Assembly (NCBI GenBank): GCA_965208965.1
Contig: OZ242384.1
Location: 930,001 to 994,000, forward strand
Source: Bin5 sp965208965
GTDB lineage: Bacteria; Chloroflexota; Anaerolineae; Caldilineales; Caldilineaceae
DNA length: 64,000 nucleotides
Direction of reading: 5' to 3'
Shown here: positions 56,426 through 64,000 of the stretch, in pieces
How the letters are laid out: each line of letters opens with the position of its first letter
Numbering within the stretch: the stretch's first letter is position 1
Notes under the pieces: generated by a model
What the model was told of the DNA's origin: nothing
Databases searched by the model: none
Seen by the model: the letters and a program-made list of their open reading frames with translations, nothing else
Made by a program: the position numbers and the translations under genes

Positions 56426-57441
56426 GTTAACGACACCCACGACTTCTCGTTTGCCGCTTTGTACATGGCTTCCATGACAGCGCTGCGGTAAGCGGCTTCG
56501 CTTGCGCTGACCAGAGGGATGGCGGCTCTTGCGGACGGGTCCTGCGCGTTGAGGGCGTCGAGAAAGAGGTCGAAGGCGTGGGGCCAGGCAGGCGGCAGGT
56601 CGGTCCAGGGCTGTTGGCCGTCGGCGCCCTCGAGATTTGCGCTGGTGATGTACAGGTCGCTGCGGTTGTAAACGTATGCGTGGCCCTCGGTGCCGCTGAT
56701 CTCGGCGGTGATGGGTTCGGCCACGTCCACCCAGGCGGCGGCCAGCGAACCGATTGCGCCGCTGCTGAGTCGGAAGAGCGCCTCGCCGGTCTCGTCACAG
56801 TCGGGGCCGTATTTTTGCAGCGCCACATTGAGGGCGGCTGTCACGCTGTCCACATCACCCAGGGTCCACAACATCAGATCGAGAGCGTGCGTGCCCAAGT
56901 CGCCGAAAGCGCCGACCCCGGCCTGCTGCAGGTCGGTCATCCACAGGTAGTTGGGCGTAAAGATGTCGCGCATCGCGCCGGAATGGCAGTTGATGAAACG
57001 GGCGCGGGTGATCTGTCCGAAGACGCCCTGCACAACAAGGTCCTTAAGTGCCTGGTGGACCGGGATGCCGCGCTGGAAGTAGCCTGTCTGGAAGAGAAGG
57101 CCGGCCCTGTCGATGGCCGCGGCCATGCGGTTGGCGTCCTGTGCGCCGATGCCGAGCGGCTTTTCGACAAACATGTGCTTGCCTGCGGCGGCCGCGGCGG
57201 TGACGAGCGGCTCGTGCTGATCGGTTTCCGAGCAGATGATGACGCCGTCGATGGCGCCGTTGCTCCAGATGGCGTCAACGTTGTCGAGGGCGGGGGCGCC
57301 GAGCTGGTCGCTGCAGGTGCGGGCGCGAGCCGGATCGCGATCCCAGACGGCGACGGCGCTGACGTCAGCACGGGCCTTCAGGCGCCTGACGAAGCCGGGT
57401 GTGTGAATGTGGGCACAGCCGACGAGTGCAATGTTTGCCAT
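56422..57441 (-). CDS. Gfo/Idh/MocA-family oxidoreductase
   Basis: A 339-residue protein from ATG 57441, which gives the usual family start MANIALVGCAHIHTPGFVRRL. A longer frame to 57597 would add an Arg/Pro-rich stretch without similarity. The nucleotide fold has VGCAHIH in place of the common GxGxxG, then VFVEKPLGIGAQDANRM with the conserved EKP near residue 92. The C-terminal half has the beta-sheet domain (SGAIGSLAAAWVDVAEP). Such enzymes oxidise or reduce sugars, inositols or related compounds with NAD(P). The unusual glycine motif may alter cofactor binding. Confidence 0.88.
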   Translation of the reverse strand: MANIALVGCAHIHTPGFVRRLKARADVSAVAVWDRDPARARTCSDQLGAPALDNVDAIWSNGAIDGVIICSETDQHEPLVTAAAAAGKHMFVEKPLGIGAQDANRMAAAIDRAGLLFQTGYFQRGIPVHQALKDLVVQGVFGQITRARFINCHSGAMRDIFTPNYLWMTDLQQAGVGAFGDLGTHALDLMLWTLGDVDSVTAALNVALQKYGPDCDETGEALFRLSSGAIGSLAAAWVDVAEPITAEISGTEGHAYVYNRSDLYITSANLEGADGQQPWTDLPPAWPHAFDLFLDALNAQDPSARAAIPLVSASEAAYRSAVMEAMYKAANEKSWVSLT

Positions 57442-57882
57442 GTAGAGGTTCTCCAGAGGTGTGTGTGGCAGCCGCTGCCTCCGGGTATTTGGACAGTGGC
57501 TGGGCAGCGGGATCGCGGCGCCCTGAGGGCGCGCCTCAGTAGTGTAGCGGATCGGTGGGCAACGCGCTATTGCGGGACGGTGTTGGGCGCGATTCAAATT
57601 TCTTGGGTGGCCGTTGTCTGAATCAGGTTTTTCAGGATTGATAGGGACTTTCAGGATGGCAGGCGATCGGATGTTGTCTGTCGGGCGGGTATTTCTGCGC
57701 AGGATGAAAGGGCGGGTTGCAGGGAGACAACAGTAACGGATGCACCCCCGGTGAAGGGGGTATGTTTTGTTTGCGCGGCCTGGGGTGATAGCATCGGTTC
57801 AGGGCTCGCAGGAAGAGTCGCGAGACAGGGCATTCTTCTTATCAGATAGACCAGAGAGCAGTCAACAAGGAAGGTGTGAATC
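57442..57882. other. 440-bp gap between divergent oxidoreductase and pdxA
   Basis: No gene is supported. A partial match to the GGGTGCATCC-type repeat lies at 57738-57747 (minus strand). Otherwise no recognisable element is seen. Confidence 0.5.
57738..57747 (-). repeat. Partial GGGTGCATCC repeat (copy 5)
   Basis: The minus strand has GGGTGCATCC followed by GTTACT, without the GGGG block. On the plus strand it is preceded by AGTAACG, as is copy 1 at 20637. Confidence 0.4.
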
Positions 57883-58884
57883 GTGGCTGACAGCCGTCCA
57901 ATACTGGCAATTACGCTGGGCGACCCGGCCGGCATCGGGCCGGAGGTGGTGCTGAAGGCGTTGGAGCATGAAGAGGTGTTTGCGGCTTGCCGGCCGCTGG
58001 TCGTGGGCGATCGGCGTGTCCTCGAGAGGGCAGCGGCGTGGCTGGAGGTCGAGCCCCGCTTTGAACACATCGCTGAGATCAGTAGCGGAGGGTATGAAGA
58101 AGGGACGGTGCCGCTGCTGGATCTGGCGAACGTCGAGCTGGCAGAGGCGCCGGTAGGACAGGTGAGCGCCGGCGCGGGACGGGCCGCGGTGGAATTTGTG
58201 ATGCGCGCGTGTGACCTTGCCATGGCGGGGCAGGTGGAGGCGGTGGTGACCGCGCCGCTCAACAAGGAGGCCATGCACCGTGCCGGGTTCCTGTATCCCG
58301 GCCATACCGAGCTGCTGGCCGAGCGCACCGGGGCAGAGCGTGTGTCGATGCTGCTGGTCGGGCCGACGCTGCGGGTGGTGCATGTAAGCACGCACGTTTC
58401 GCTGGAGGAGGCGATTCGCCGGGTTACGCCGGCGCGGGTGCTGGAGGTTATCGAGCTGGCTTACCGCTCGTGCCGGATGCTTGGGATCGAGGCGCCGCGG
58501 ATCGCGGTGGCGGGGTTGAATCCCCACGCGAGCGAGAACGGGCTGTTTGGCGTGCAGGAGGCGGGGCAGATCCAGCCGGCTATCGAAACGGCCCGCGCCC
58601 GCGGCTGGACGGTCTCGGACCCACAGCCGCCGGATACGGTCTTTCTGCGGGCGACGCGGGGTGAGTTCGACATCATTGTGGCCATGTACCACGATCAGGG
58701 TCACATTCCGATGAAGTTGCTGGCCTTCGACAGCGGCGTAAACGTGAGCATTGGCCTGCCGATACTGCGCACGTCTGTGGACCACGGGACGGCCTTTGAT
58801 ATTGCGGGGACGGGAAAGGCGAGCGAGGAGAGTATGCTGGCGGCGATCCGCGTGGCGGTGACGATGGTGAACAGCAGTGGTTAG
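57883..58884 (+). CDS. pdxA: 4-hydroxythreonine-4-phosphate dehydrogenase
   Basis: A 333-residue enzyme starting at GTG 57883, with AAGGAAGG upstream. Family marks are LAITLGDPAGIGPEVVLKAL near residue 6, TAPLNKEAMHRAGFLYPGHT near 125 (metal-binding His and Thr) and MYHDQGHIPMKLLAFDSGVN near 268 with the second metal His. It oxidises 4-phosphohydroxy-L-threonine to an amino-ketone precursor of pyridoxal phosphate. PdxA2-type paralogues that act on sugar acids look similar, and the neighbouring sugar-type oxidoreductases leave that open. Confidence 0.93.
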   Translation: MADSRPILAITLGDPAGIGPEVVLKALEHEEVFAACRPLVVGDRRVLERAAAWLEVEPRFEHIAEISSGGYEEGTVPLLDLANVELAEAPVGQVSAGAGRAAVEFVMRACDLAMAGQVEAVVTAPLNKEAMHRAGFLYPGHTELLAERTGAERVSMLLVGPTLRVVHVSTHVSLEEAIRRVTPARVLEVIELAYRSCRMLGIEAPRIAVAGLNPHASENGLFGVQEAGQIQPAIETARARGWTVSDPQPPDTVFLRATRGEFDIIVAMYHDQGHIPMKLLAFDSGVNVSIGLPILRTSVDHGTAFDIAGTGKASEESMLAAIRVAVTMVNSSG

Positions 58885-60071
58885 TGGAAGCTGTCGAACA
58901 CTTGCCCCAACCGGCGGATGCCTTCTTCGATCTCCGGGATGCCGTAGTGGGCGAAGCAAAGGCGGAGGCAGTGGTTGAGACCGCCGACGCTGGAGCAGCG
59001 GGGGCCGGGGAGGAAGCCGACTTTGGCGCGGGCGGCGGCGTCCAGCAGGGCGGTGGTGTTGAACTGGCCGGGTGTGCCCGGGGCGGTGGAGCGGCGGGCG
59101 GCGGCGAGAAAGTGATCGGCGCAGGTGAGCCAGAAGAAAAAGCCGCCGGCAGGCACTGACCAGGCGGCGCGGTCGCCGATGTGTTTGTGCAGGGCGGCGT
59201 CCATGGCGTCGACGCGCTGTTTGTAGGCGCAGCGAAGGCTGTCCAGGTATTGCTTCTGTCCGCCCCCTTCGAGGGCGACGCGCACCAGATTTGAGGTGAA
59301 CTGGTTGAGACCGCCGCCGCTGTCGACCAAGCCGCTGGCGGCGAAATGGCGCGCCTGCCGCGCTGATGCCTGCACCCAACCTAGGCGCAGGCCCGGCGCC
59401 AGGATCTTGGAGAAGGAGCCGAGGGAGAGTACTTTACCGCTGTCTGCATGGGCGGCGAAGGGACCCGGTGGCGGCGATCCGAAGTCGAGGAGATGATAGA
59501 CCTCGTCGGCGACGATGAGGAAGTCATGCTCCTCTGCCAGGGCCAGCAGCTGCTGGCGGCGGCTTTCGGAGAGCGTGCGGCCGGTGGGGTTCTGGTAAGT
59601 GGGGATGGTGTAGAGAAGGACAGGGCGGTGGCGGGTCAGCGCCTCTTCGACGGCCGGCAGCACGAGGCCGTGCTCATCGGTCGGGACCGGCACGGCGTTG
59701 AGCCGGTGATCCTCCTGGAGGATGCGCAGGGCGAGAAAGTAACTTGGCTCTTCGACGAAGACGGTGTCGCCGGGGCGGGTGAAGAGGGTGCAGACCAGGT
59801 TGAGGGCCTGCGAGGCGCCGGCGGTGATCATCAACTGCTGGGGCTGTACGGGGGCGCCGTAACCGCGGCTGAGAAAGTCGGCCAGGGCCCAGCGGAAGCG
59901 GCCGTCCCCCTGGGGGAAGCCGTAGTTGAGCAGCTCGGTGTCGCCTTCGGCGAAGCGTTCGGCGGCCACCTCGCTCATGAGGGCGTGGGGCAGGAGCGCG
60001 AAGTCGGGCTGGCCGATGCCGAAGTTTATGCTGTCTGCGCTGCGGTCGACTTGAGTGGAGCGGTCGTACAT
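58881..60071 (-). CDS. PLP-dependent aminotransferase (class I/II, 2-aminoadipate/MocR-like)
   Basis: About 396 residues from ATG 60071; in-frame ATGs up to 60125 would add a weak 18-residue start and none has a clear ribosome site. It is a fold-type I aminotransferase of the class I/II group: ITAGASQALNLVCTLF near 82 binds PLP phosphate, YTIPTYQNPTGRTLS near 180 and the lysine in SLGSFSKILAPGLRLGW near 240. It lacks the N-terminal winged helix of MocR regulators. Members act on 2-aminoadipate, kynurenine or other amino acids. Its end overlaps pdxA's by 4 nt, tail to tail. Confidence 0.88.
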   Translation of the reverse strand: MYDRSTQVDRSADSINFGIGQPDFALLPHALMSEVAAERFAEGDTELLNYGFPQGDGRFRWALADFLSRGYGAPVQPQQLMITAGASQALNLVCTLFTRPGDTVFVEEPSYFLALRILQEDHRLNAVPVPTDEHGLVLPAVEEALTRHRPVLLYTIPTYQNPTGRTLSESRRQQLLALAEEHDFLIVADEVYHLLDFGSPPPGPFAAHADSGKVLSLGSFSKILAPGLRLGWVQASARQARHFAASGLVDSGGGLNQFTSNLVRVALEGGGQKQYLDSLRCAYKQRVDAMDAALHKHIGDRAAWSVPAGGFFFWLTCADHFLAAARRSTAPGTPGQFNTTALLDAAARAKVGFLPGPRCSSVGGLNHCLRLCFAHYGIPEIEEGIRRLGQVFDSFH

Positions 60072-60168
60072 GGCGGTGGGACGCGGTTGATCAGTGACTG
60101 TCGGCTGGCAAACCATGGGGCCCACAGGCGCCGTTGACCGCTGTCCGGTGGCAGTTGGCCACTGTGGA

Positions 60169-60897
60169 TCAGATGTTTTCGTCGAGCAGCTTTATGCGTT
60201 TGCTGCCGATGATGGAGATCGTCTCGCGGTCGAGAAGCTTGATGCGCTTGCGGCCGATTTCGATCAGCCCCCGCGCTTTGAGGTCGTTGAGGACCTGTGT
60301 GGCGGTTTCGCGGTAGGTGCCGATGCTTTCGGCCAGGTCCTGGTGGGTTAGGCCGGTCACTTCGTCGGACTGCTGTTCGTCGGAGAGGCGCAGGAGCAGA
60401 TTGGCCAAGCGGGCGGGAATGCCTTTGAAGGCCATGTTTTCGAGACTTTCTTCGGCCTCTTGCAGGCGCTTGCCGGTGATCTCGAGAATGCGCAGGGCGA
60501 CCTGGGGCTTGCTGAGGATAAGCCGTTCCAGGTCGTTGCGGCTCATGACGCAGATCAGGCAGTCATTGATCGCTTCGGCAAATGTATTGTGCATCTTGGT
60601 GCCCAGCAGGGCCATTTCGCCGAAGAGAGTGTGAGGGCCAAGGGTTGTGATGACAAGCTTTTTGCCTTCGGGACTAATGCGATAGAGCTGTACGCGACCT
60701 TCCTTCAGGATGAAAAGGACTTCACCCGGCTCCTCCGGGCGGTAGAAGACCCGTCCTTTGCGCACGGTGCTCATCGTCGTAATTCGATTCAACTCTTCCA
60801 TCTCTCTGGATGTGAGGTCCTGAAAGACCATCAGTTCGGAGAGAAACTTCATTTTTTCGGCGGGCTGCAGCGCCGCGGACGTCTTCAAGATCGTCAT
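60169..60897 (-). CDS. Crp/Fnr-family transcriptional regulator
   Basis: A 242-residue protein with an N-terminal cyclic-nucleotide-binding fold (KGRVFYRPEEPGEVLFILKE near residue 50, LGPHTLFGEMALLG near 90) and a C-terminal winged helix (LTHQDLAESIGTYRETATQ near 180). It lacks the Cys ligands of Fnr iron-sulfur proteins, and the FGEMALL segment matches the nucleotide-binding phosphate cassette only partly. The last 30 residues contain KRIKLLD twice, encoded by a 30-bp imperfect duplication. It is divergent from the protease/deacetylase gene, sharing a 150-bp intergenic region. Confidence 0.93.
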   Translation of the reverse strand: MTILKTSAALQPAEKMKFLSELMVFQDLTSREMEELNRITTMSTVRKGRVFYRPEEPGEVLFILKEGRVQLYRISPEGKKLVITTLGPHTLFGEMALLGTKMHNTFAEAINDCLICVMSRNDLERLILSKPQVALRILEITGKRLQEAEESLENMAFKGIPARLANLLLRLSDEQQSDEVTGLTHQDLAESIGTYRETATQVLNDLKARGLIEIGRKRIKLLDRETISIIGSKRIKLLDENI

Positions 60898-60978
60898 GTT
60901 GGATTTCTCCTGGCACGCCGCGGGTCTGAAGCGCTCGGCGACCCCGGTTCCTCGATTTCATCTTTTGGCCCTACTTTA

Positions 60979-61006
60979 ATTATACGCGTCGGGGCAAAAT
61001 TATCAA
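60979..61006 (-). promoter_or_regulatory. Sigma-70 promoter of the Crp/Fnr gene
   Basis: On the minus strand TTGATA (61006-61001), a 16-nt spacer and TATAAT (60984-60979). The ATG is about 80 nt downstream. Confidence 0.8.
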
Positions 61007-61012
61007 CCTTTT

Positions 61013-61042
61013 TTGGCGCTCTCATTGCCGATTTGATAAAAT
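61013..61042 (+). promoter_or_regulatory. Promoter of the protease-deacetylase gene, giving a near-leaderless start
   Basis: TTGGCG (61013-61018), an 18-nt spacer and TAAAAT (61037-61042). The ATG at 61049 is only 6 nt after the -10 box, so the transcript would begin at or near the start codon. Confidence 0.55.
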
Positions 61043-61048
61043 GCGGCC

Positions 61049-62971
61049 ATGAATGTGCGCTTTCCCCGGCCGTCCTTTCGTAAATCCGTCTCTAATGCGC
61101 CCCTCGCAAGCAGGGGCGCATTTCTTGCTGACAATCAAGGCAGGAATGTTTCCAGCAGGACAGTCAGATCTGCCTCTTCACGCCTCACAGTTCGTTCCTC
61201 CGGCGGCCTCAGCATCCTGTCCATATTGGCGCCGCTTGTGATCCTGATATCGTGCAATCGTGTTGCCATGCCGGTTCCGGCTGTCCCCGCGGCTATCAGC
61301 GGCCAGCGTTTGGCGGACGTCGGGACGCTGGCCGCCGGCGATAAGCAGTCGAATCTGACCCCAGTCGCGACGGCCACCCCGCTACCCGCGGGCCTGCAGG
61401 GACAGATCGTCGGCGGCGAGAAGGCGGAGGCAGGGTCCTGGCCGTGGATGGTCGCGATCCAAGCCTTCACCGAGCCGGGCTACCACACCTTTTGCGGGGC
61501 GTCCCTCGTGGCGCCCAGTTGGGCGCTGACGGCCGCCCACTGCGTCGTAAACGCCACGCCGGACGAGATTGTGGCGACGGTTGGTCCTCACAGGCTCGAC
61601 AGCGGTCAGGGGCAGAAGAGGTCGGTTGACCGTATTGTCCTGCATCCTCGCTACGGGTTCGACTTTGCCCACGACTTCGCTCACGACCTCGCGCTGCTCC
61701 ATCTGTCAGAGCCGTCGGATGCGGAACTGGTCACGCTGCTGGGCGCTGACGACCTGGACCTGGCCGCGCCGGGCACGCTGGGAACCGTAATTGGCTGGGG
61801 CGCGCTTTCCGAGGACAGCAGTGAAGGCGTGCTCTCCTATGATCTGCAGCAGGTGGAGCTCCCGATCGTATCAGAGGAAGAGTGCACCAGCTCGATGGGC
61901 AGGATGATCACCGAGAACATGCTATGCGCCGGATACAAAGAAGGGGGTATGGACGCCTGCCACGGTGACAGCGGCGGCCCCCTGGTAGTGCCGGACAGCA
62001 ATGGCGTCTGGCAGCTGGCGGGTCTTGTGAGCTTTGGCATTGGCTGCGCGCGGCCGACTTTTTACGGCGTCTATACACGTGTGAGCCAGTACCACGACTG
62101 GATTCTGGCGCAGATCATACGGGAAGAAACGGCCGAGGAGCGTGCGCAGTATGAAGTCATGCTGCCCGCGGTGTACAGCGGGGCGGCCGTACTGATGCTG
62201 CCGTCCGTTCACTACGGGGCGGCCGAAGAGACGGAGCCCGCTGTCGTGCCGAAACCGCCGCCCTTCCCTGACGGACTGGTGCGGCAGGCGCAGGCGCCGA
62301 TTCTGATGTATCACTATGTCAGCGAGCCGCCGGCCGGGTCAGATGTTTACCGGCGGGACCTGTCGGTATCGCCCGACCTGTTCAGGAGCCACCTGCAGGC
62401 GCTGGCTGATGCCGGGTATACGCCGATCAGCATGTATGACCTGGTGGACCATCTGAACCAGGGCGCGCCGCTGCCGGAGAAGCCGGTCATCCTCACCTTT
62501 GACGACGGTTATCGCGACAATTTCGAGAACGCGTTTCCGCTGTTGGAGGAGTTTGACATGACGGCGATGTTTTTCGTGGTGACCGACTTTATGGACGAGG
62601 GAAACCCACTGTATCTGTCGTGGGATATGGCACGGGAGATGCAGGACGCGGGCATGTTCATCGAGTCCCACGGTCGCAATCACGCCAGTTTGCGGAATCG
62701 GAACGATGACTATCTGATCTGGCAGGCGCTGGGCAGCGCGGAGACGATCGAGCATGAGCTGGGCGTGCGGCCCCGTTTCATCACGTATCCTTTTGGGCAT
62801 TACGACAGCAATACGATCCGTATTTTTGAGAGCGCAGGTTTCTGGGGAGGCGTGACGATCATTGCGGGGGCCACGCACTCGACGGACAATCTTTTCCAGT
62901 TGCGGCGCGTGCGGGTGCGGGGGACGACGAGTGCGGGGGAGTTGTTGCGGTTGTTGGAGGTGGACTGGTGA
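61049..62971 (+). CDS. Secreted trypsin-like serine protease fused to polysaccharide deacetylase
   Basis: A 640-residue two-domain exported protein. A basic N-region of about 50 residues leads to a hydrophobic segment and a lipobox, LVILISC with Cys near 68, so it is probably a lipoprotein. A trypsin (S1) domain begins at IVGGEKAEAGSWPW near 115 and has the triad: His in LTAAHC near 158, Asp in HDLALLHL near 212 and Ser in HGDSGGPL near 308, with the Asp at the S1 pocket base in MDACHGD. After a linker, a NodB-type polysaccharide deacetylase domain runs from about 415 to 640 with MYHYVSEPP, TFDDGYRDN and SHGRNHASL. S1 and NodB fused together is rare. The likely action is outside the cell on protein and N-acetylated glycan. 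Confidence 0.9.
   Translation: MNVRFPRPSFRKSVSNAPLASRGAFLADNQGRNVSSRTVRSASSRLTVRSSGGLSILSILAPLVILISCNRVAMPVPAVPAAISGQRLADVGTLAAGDKQSNLTPVATATPLPAGLQGQIVGGEKAEAGSWPWMVAIQAFTEPGYHTFCGASLVAPSWALTAAHCVVNATPDEIVATVGPHRLDSGQGQKRSVDRIVLHPRYGFDFAHDFAHDLALLHLSEPSDAELVTLLGADDLDLAAPGTLGTVIGWGALSEDSSEGVLSYDLQQVELPIVSEEECTSSMGRMITENMLCAGYKEGGMDACHGDSGGPLVVPDSNGVWQLAGLVSFGIGCARPTFYGVYTRVSQYHDWILAQIIREETAEERAQYEVMLPAVYSGAAVLMLPSVHYGAAEETEPAVVPKPPPFPDGLVRQAQAPILMYHYVSEPPAGSDVYRRDLSVSPDLFRSHLQALADAGYTPISMYDLVDHLNQGAPLPEKPVILTFDDGYRDNFENAFPLLEEFDMTAMFFVVTDFMDEGNPLYLSWDMAREMQDAGMFIESHGRNHASLRNRNDDYLIWQALGSAETIEHELGVRPRFITYPFGHYDSNTIRIFESAGFWGGVTIIAGATHSTDNLFQLRRVRVRGTTSAGELLRLLEVDW
61094..61126 (+). terminator. 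Terminator-like hairpin inside the start of the protease gene
   Basis: AATGCGCCCCT and AGGGGCGCATT form a perfect 11-bp stem with a 7-nt loop, followed by TTTCTT. It lies at codons 16-26 of the fused protein, and there is no plausible downstream start before the lipobox. Confidence 0.6.
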
Positions 62972-63031
62972 GGGGACGTGGTCAGTGACTGCGGCGATTT
63001 ATTAAGGTGAGCCGGCAGCGGGGGAAAGTAG

Positions 63032-64000
63032 ATGAACGCCTTGAACATCAGCAGTTTCATCTGGGGCATCGCCGACGATGTCCTGCGCGACCACTACGTG
63101 CGCGGCAAGTACCGCGACGTCATCCTGCCGATGACGGTGGTGCGGCGGCTGGATGCGGTGCTGGAGCCGACGAAGGAGGCCGTGCTGGGCATGAGGGCGC
63201 GGCTGGACGGGGCGGGCATCACGAACCAGGACCAGGCACTGCGGCAGGCAGCGGGCGAGGCGTTCTACAATACGTCCCCTTTCCGGCTGCGGGATTTGCA
63301 GGCTATCGGCAGGCAGCAGCAGCTGCGGGCCAACTTCGAGGCCTACCTGGACGGGTTCTCGCCGAATGTGCAGGAGATCCTGGAAAAGTTCAGGTTCCGC
63401 AACGAGGTGCCGCGGCTGGTGGAGGATGATATTCTCGGTTTTCTGATTGAAAAGTTCCTGGACAGCTCGGTCAATCTGAGCCCGCGGCCGGTGCTGAACG
63501 GGGACGGGAGCGTGCGGCTGCCCGGGCTGGACAACCACAGCATGGGCACGGTCTTCGAGGAGCTGATCCGGCGTTTCAGCGAGGAGAACAACGAGGAGGC
63601 GGGCGAGCATTTCACGCCGCGGGACGTGGTGGAGCTGATGGCGCACCTGATTTTCAAGCCGATCGCGGCGCAGGTGCAGTCGACGACCTATCTTGTGTAT
63701 GACGGGGCGTGCGGGACGGGCGGGATGTTGACGGTGGCGGAGGATACGCTGGGCGAGCTGGCCGGCTACCAGGGCAAGAGGGCCGAGATCCATCTTTACG
63801 GCCAGGAGGTCAACCCGGAGACGTACGCGATCTGCAAGGCGGACCTGATCCTGAAGGGGGAGGGGGTCGAGGCGGACAACATCCAGTACGGCTCGACGCT
63901 GTCGGGGGACGCCTTCCCTGCGCACGAATTTGATTTCATGCTTTCGAACCCGCCTTACGGCAAGAGCTGGAAGAGCGACCTGGAGCGGATGGGGGGCAAG
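63032..64000 (+). CDS. hsdM: Type I restriction-modification methylase subunit HsdM (partial)
   Basis: From ATG 63032 the frame stays open to the window edge (323 codons visible). The N-terminal HsdM helical domain covers about residues 5-155 (SSFIWGIADDVLRD and YRDVILPMTVVRRLDAVLEP). The N6-adenine methylase core follows: FEELIRRFSEENNEEAGEHF near 177, motif I YDGACGTGGML near 228 and motif IV LSNPPYGKSW near 305. With HsdS and HsdR, probably encoded just beyond the edge, it would methylate adenine in a bipartite site. It begins 60 nt after the protease-deacetylase stop and is unrelated in sequence to the methylase at 15940-18852. Confidence 0.95.
   Translation, partial: MNALNISSFIWGIADDVLRDHYVRGKYRDVILPMTVVRRLDAVLEPTKEAVLGMRARLDGAGITNQDQALRQAAGEAFYNTSPFRLRDLQAIGRQQQLRANFEAYLDGFSPNVQEILEKFRFRNEVPRLVEDDILGFLIEKFLDSSVNLSPRPVLNGDGSVRLPGLDNHSMGTVFEELIRRFSEENNEEAGEHFTPRDVVELMAHLIFKPIAAQVQSTTYLVYDGACGTGGMLTVAEDTLGELAGYQGKRAEIHLYGQEVNPETYAICKADLILKGEGVEADNIQYGSTLSGDAFPAHEFDFMLSNPPYGKSWKSDLERMGGK

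Overview
The window looks like one stretch of a high-GC bacterial chromosome, most likely Chloroflexota. The reasons are coenzyme F420 genes (cofC, cofD, an FbiB-like nitroreductase, a luciferase-like F420 oxidoreductase), CO-dehydrogenase-type molybdo-flavoenzymes, DUF2207/SPFH genes and a mix of lipoproteins and intrinsic terminators. This assignment rests on gene content only. Both ends cut genes: a sugar ABC ATPase on the left and a type I HsdM methylase on the right.

Layout. 1-4160: a leftward sugar ABC importer (two permeases, binding lipoprotein, ATPase), with a promoter whose spacer is filled by an 18-bp palindrome. 4317-20583: an F420 biosynthesis locus broken up by defence-type genes. 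From the right it runs nitroreductase, cofD, an N6-adenine methylase with a probable nuclease N-terminus, a DUF6978-like/DUF1828 pair, cofC copy C, an IS66 transposase remnant, a DUF262-HNH-AlbA_2 fusion, a GHKL-ATPase/DUF3883 protein, cofC copy B, and a third cofC copy A that has lost its start and carries a stop. 20584-21854 is a scrap-heap of short inverted repeats and toxin-antitoxin debris ending in a good promoter.

21855-30480: rightward metabolic genes: the F420 oxidoreductase, a fused FAD/2Fe-2S subunit and a separate molybdopterin subunit of a xanthine-dehydrogenase-family enzyme, GNAT and phospholipid acyltransferases, a membrane protein, a VOC protein, a nitrilase-family amidase and a HigA-like antidote with a strong terminator. 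30541-31322 holds a decayed RelE/XRE module. 31323-37995: a leftward cluster of uncharacterised envelope genes (SPFH-HTH fusion, coiled coil, membrane/zinc-ribbon protein, two tandem DUF2207 proteins).

38172-45800: hydroxyacid dehydrogenase, amidohydrolase, dcd, a queuosine-precursor-type transporter, carB and a deoxyribosyltransferase. 45850-49953: a SAM-I riboswitch with terminator controlling lysC-hom-asd, the aspartate pathway towards methionine/threonine. 50123-64000: a probably circularly permuted HAD protein, ftsH, psuG, an IS transposase stub, a PIN toxin-antitoxin pair, SDR, Gfo/Idh/MocA, pdxA, an aminotransferase, a Crp/Fnr regulator, a secreted trypsin-polysaccharide deacetylase fusion and hsdM.

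The most unusual parts are the repeated cofC copies bracketing defence blocks, the uncharacterised SPFH/DUF2207 cluster, the permuted HAD protein, the trypsin-NodB fusion and a family of short repeats with the core GGGTGCATCCC next to decayed toxin-antitoxin modules.
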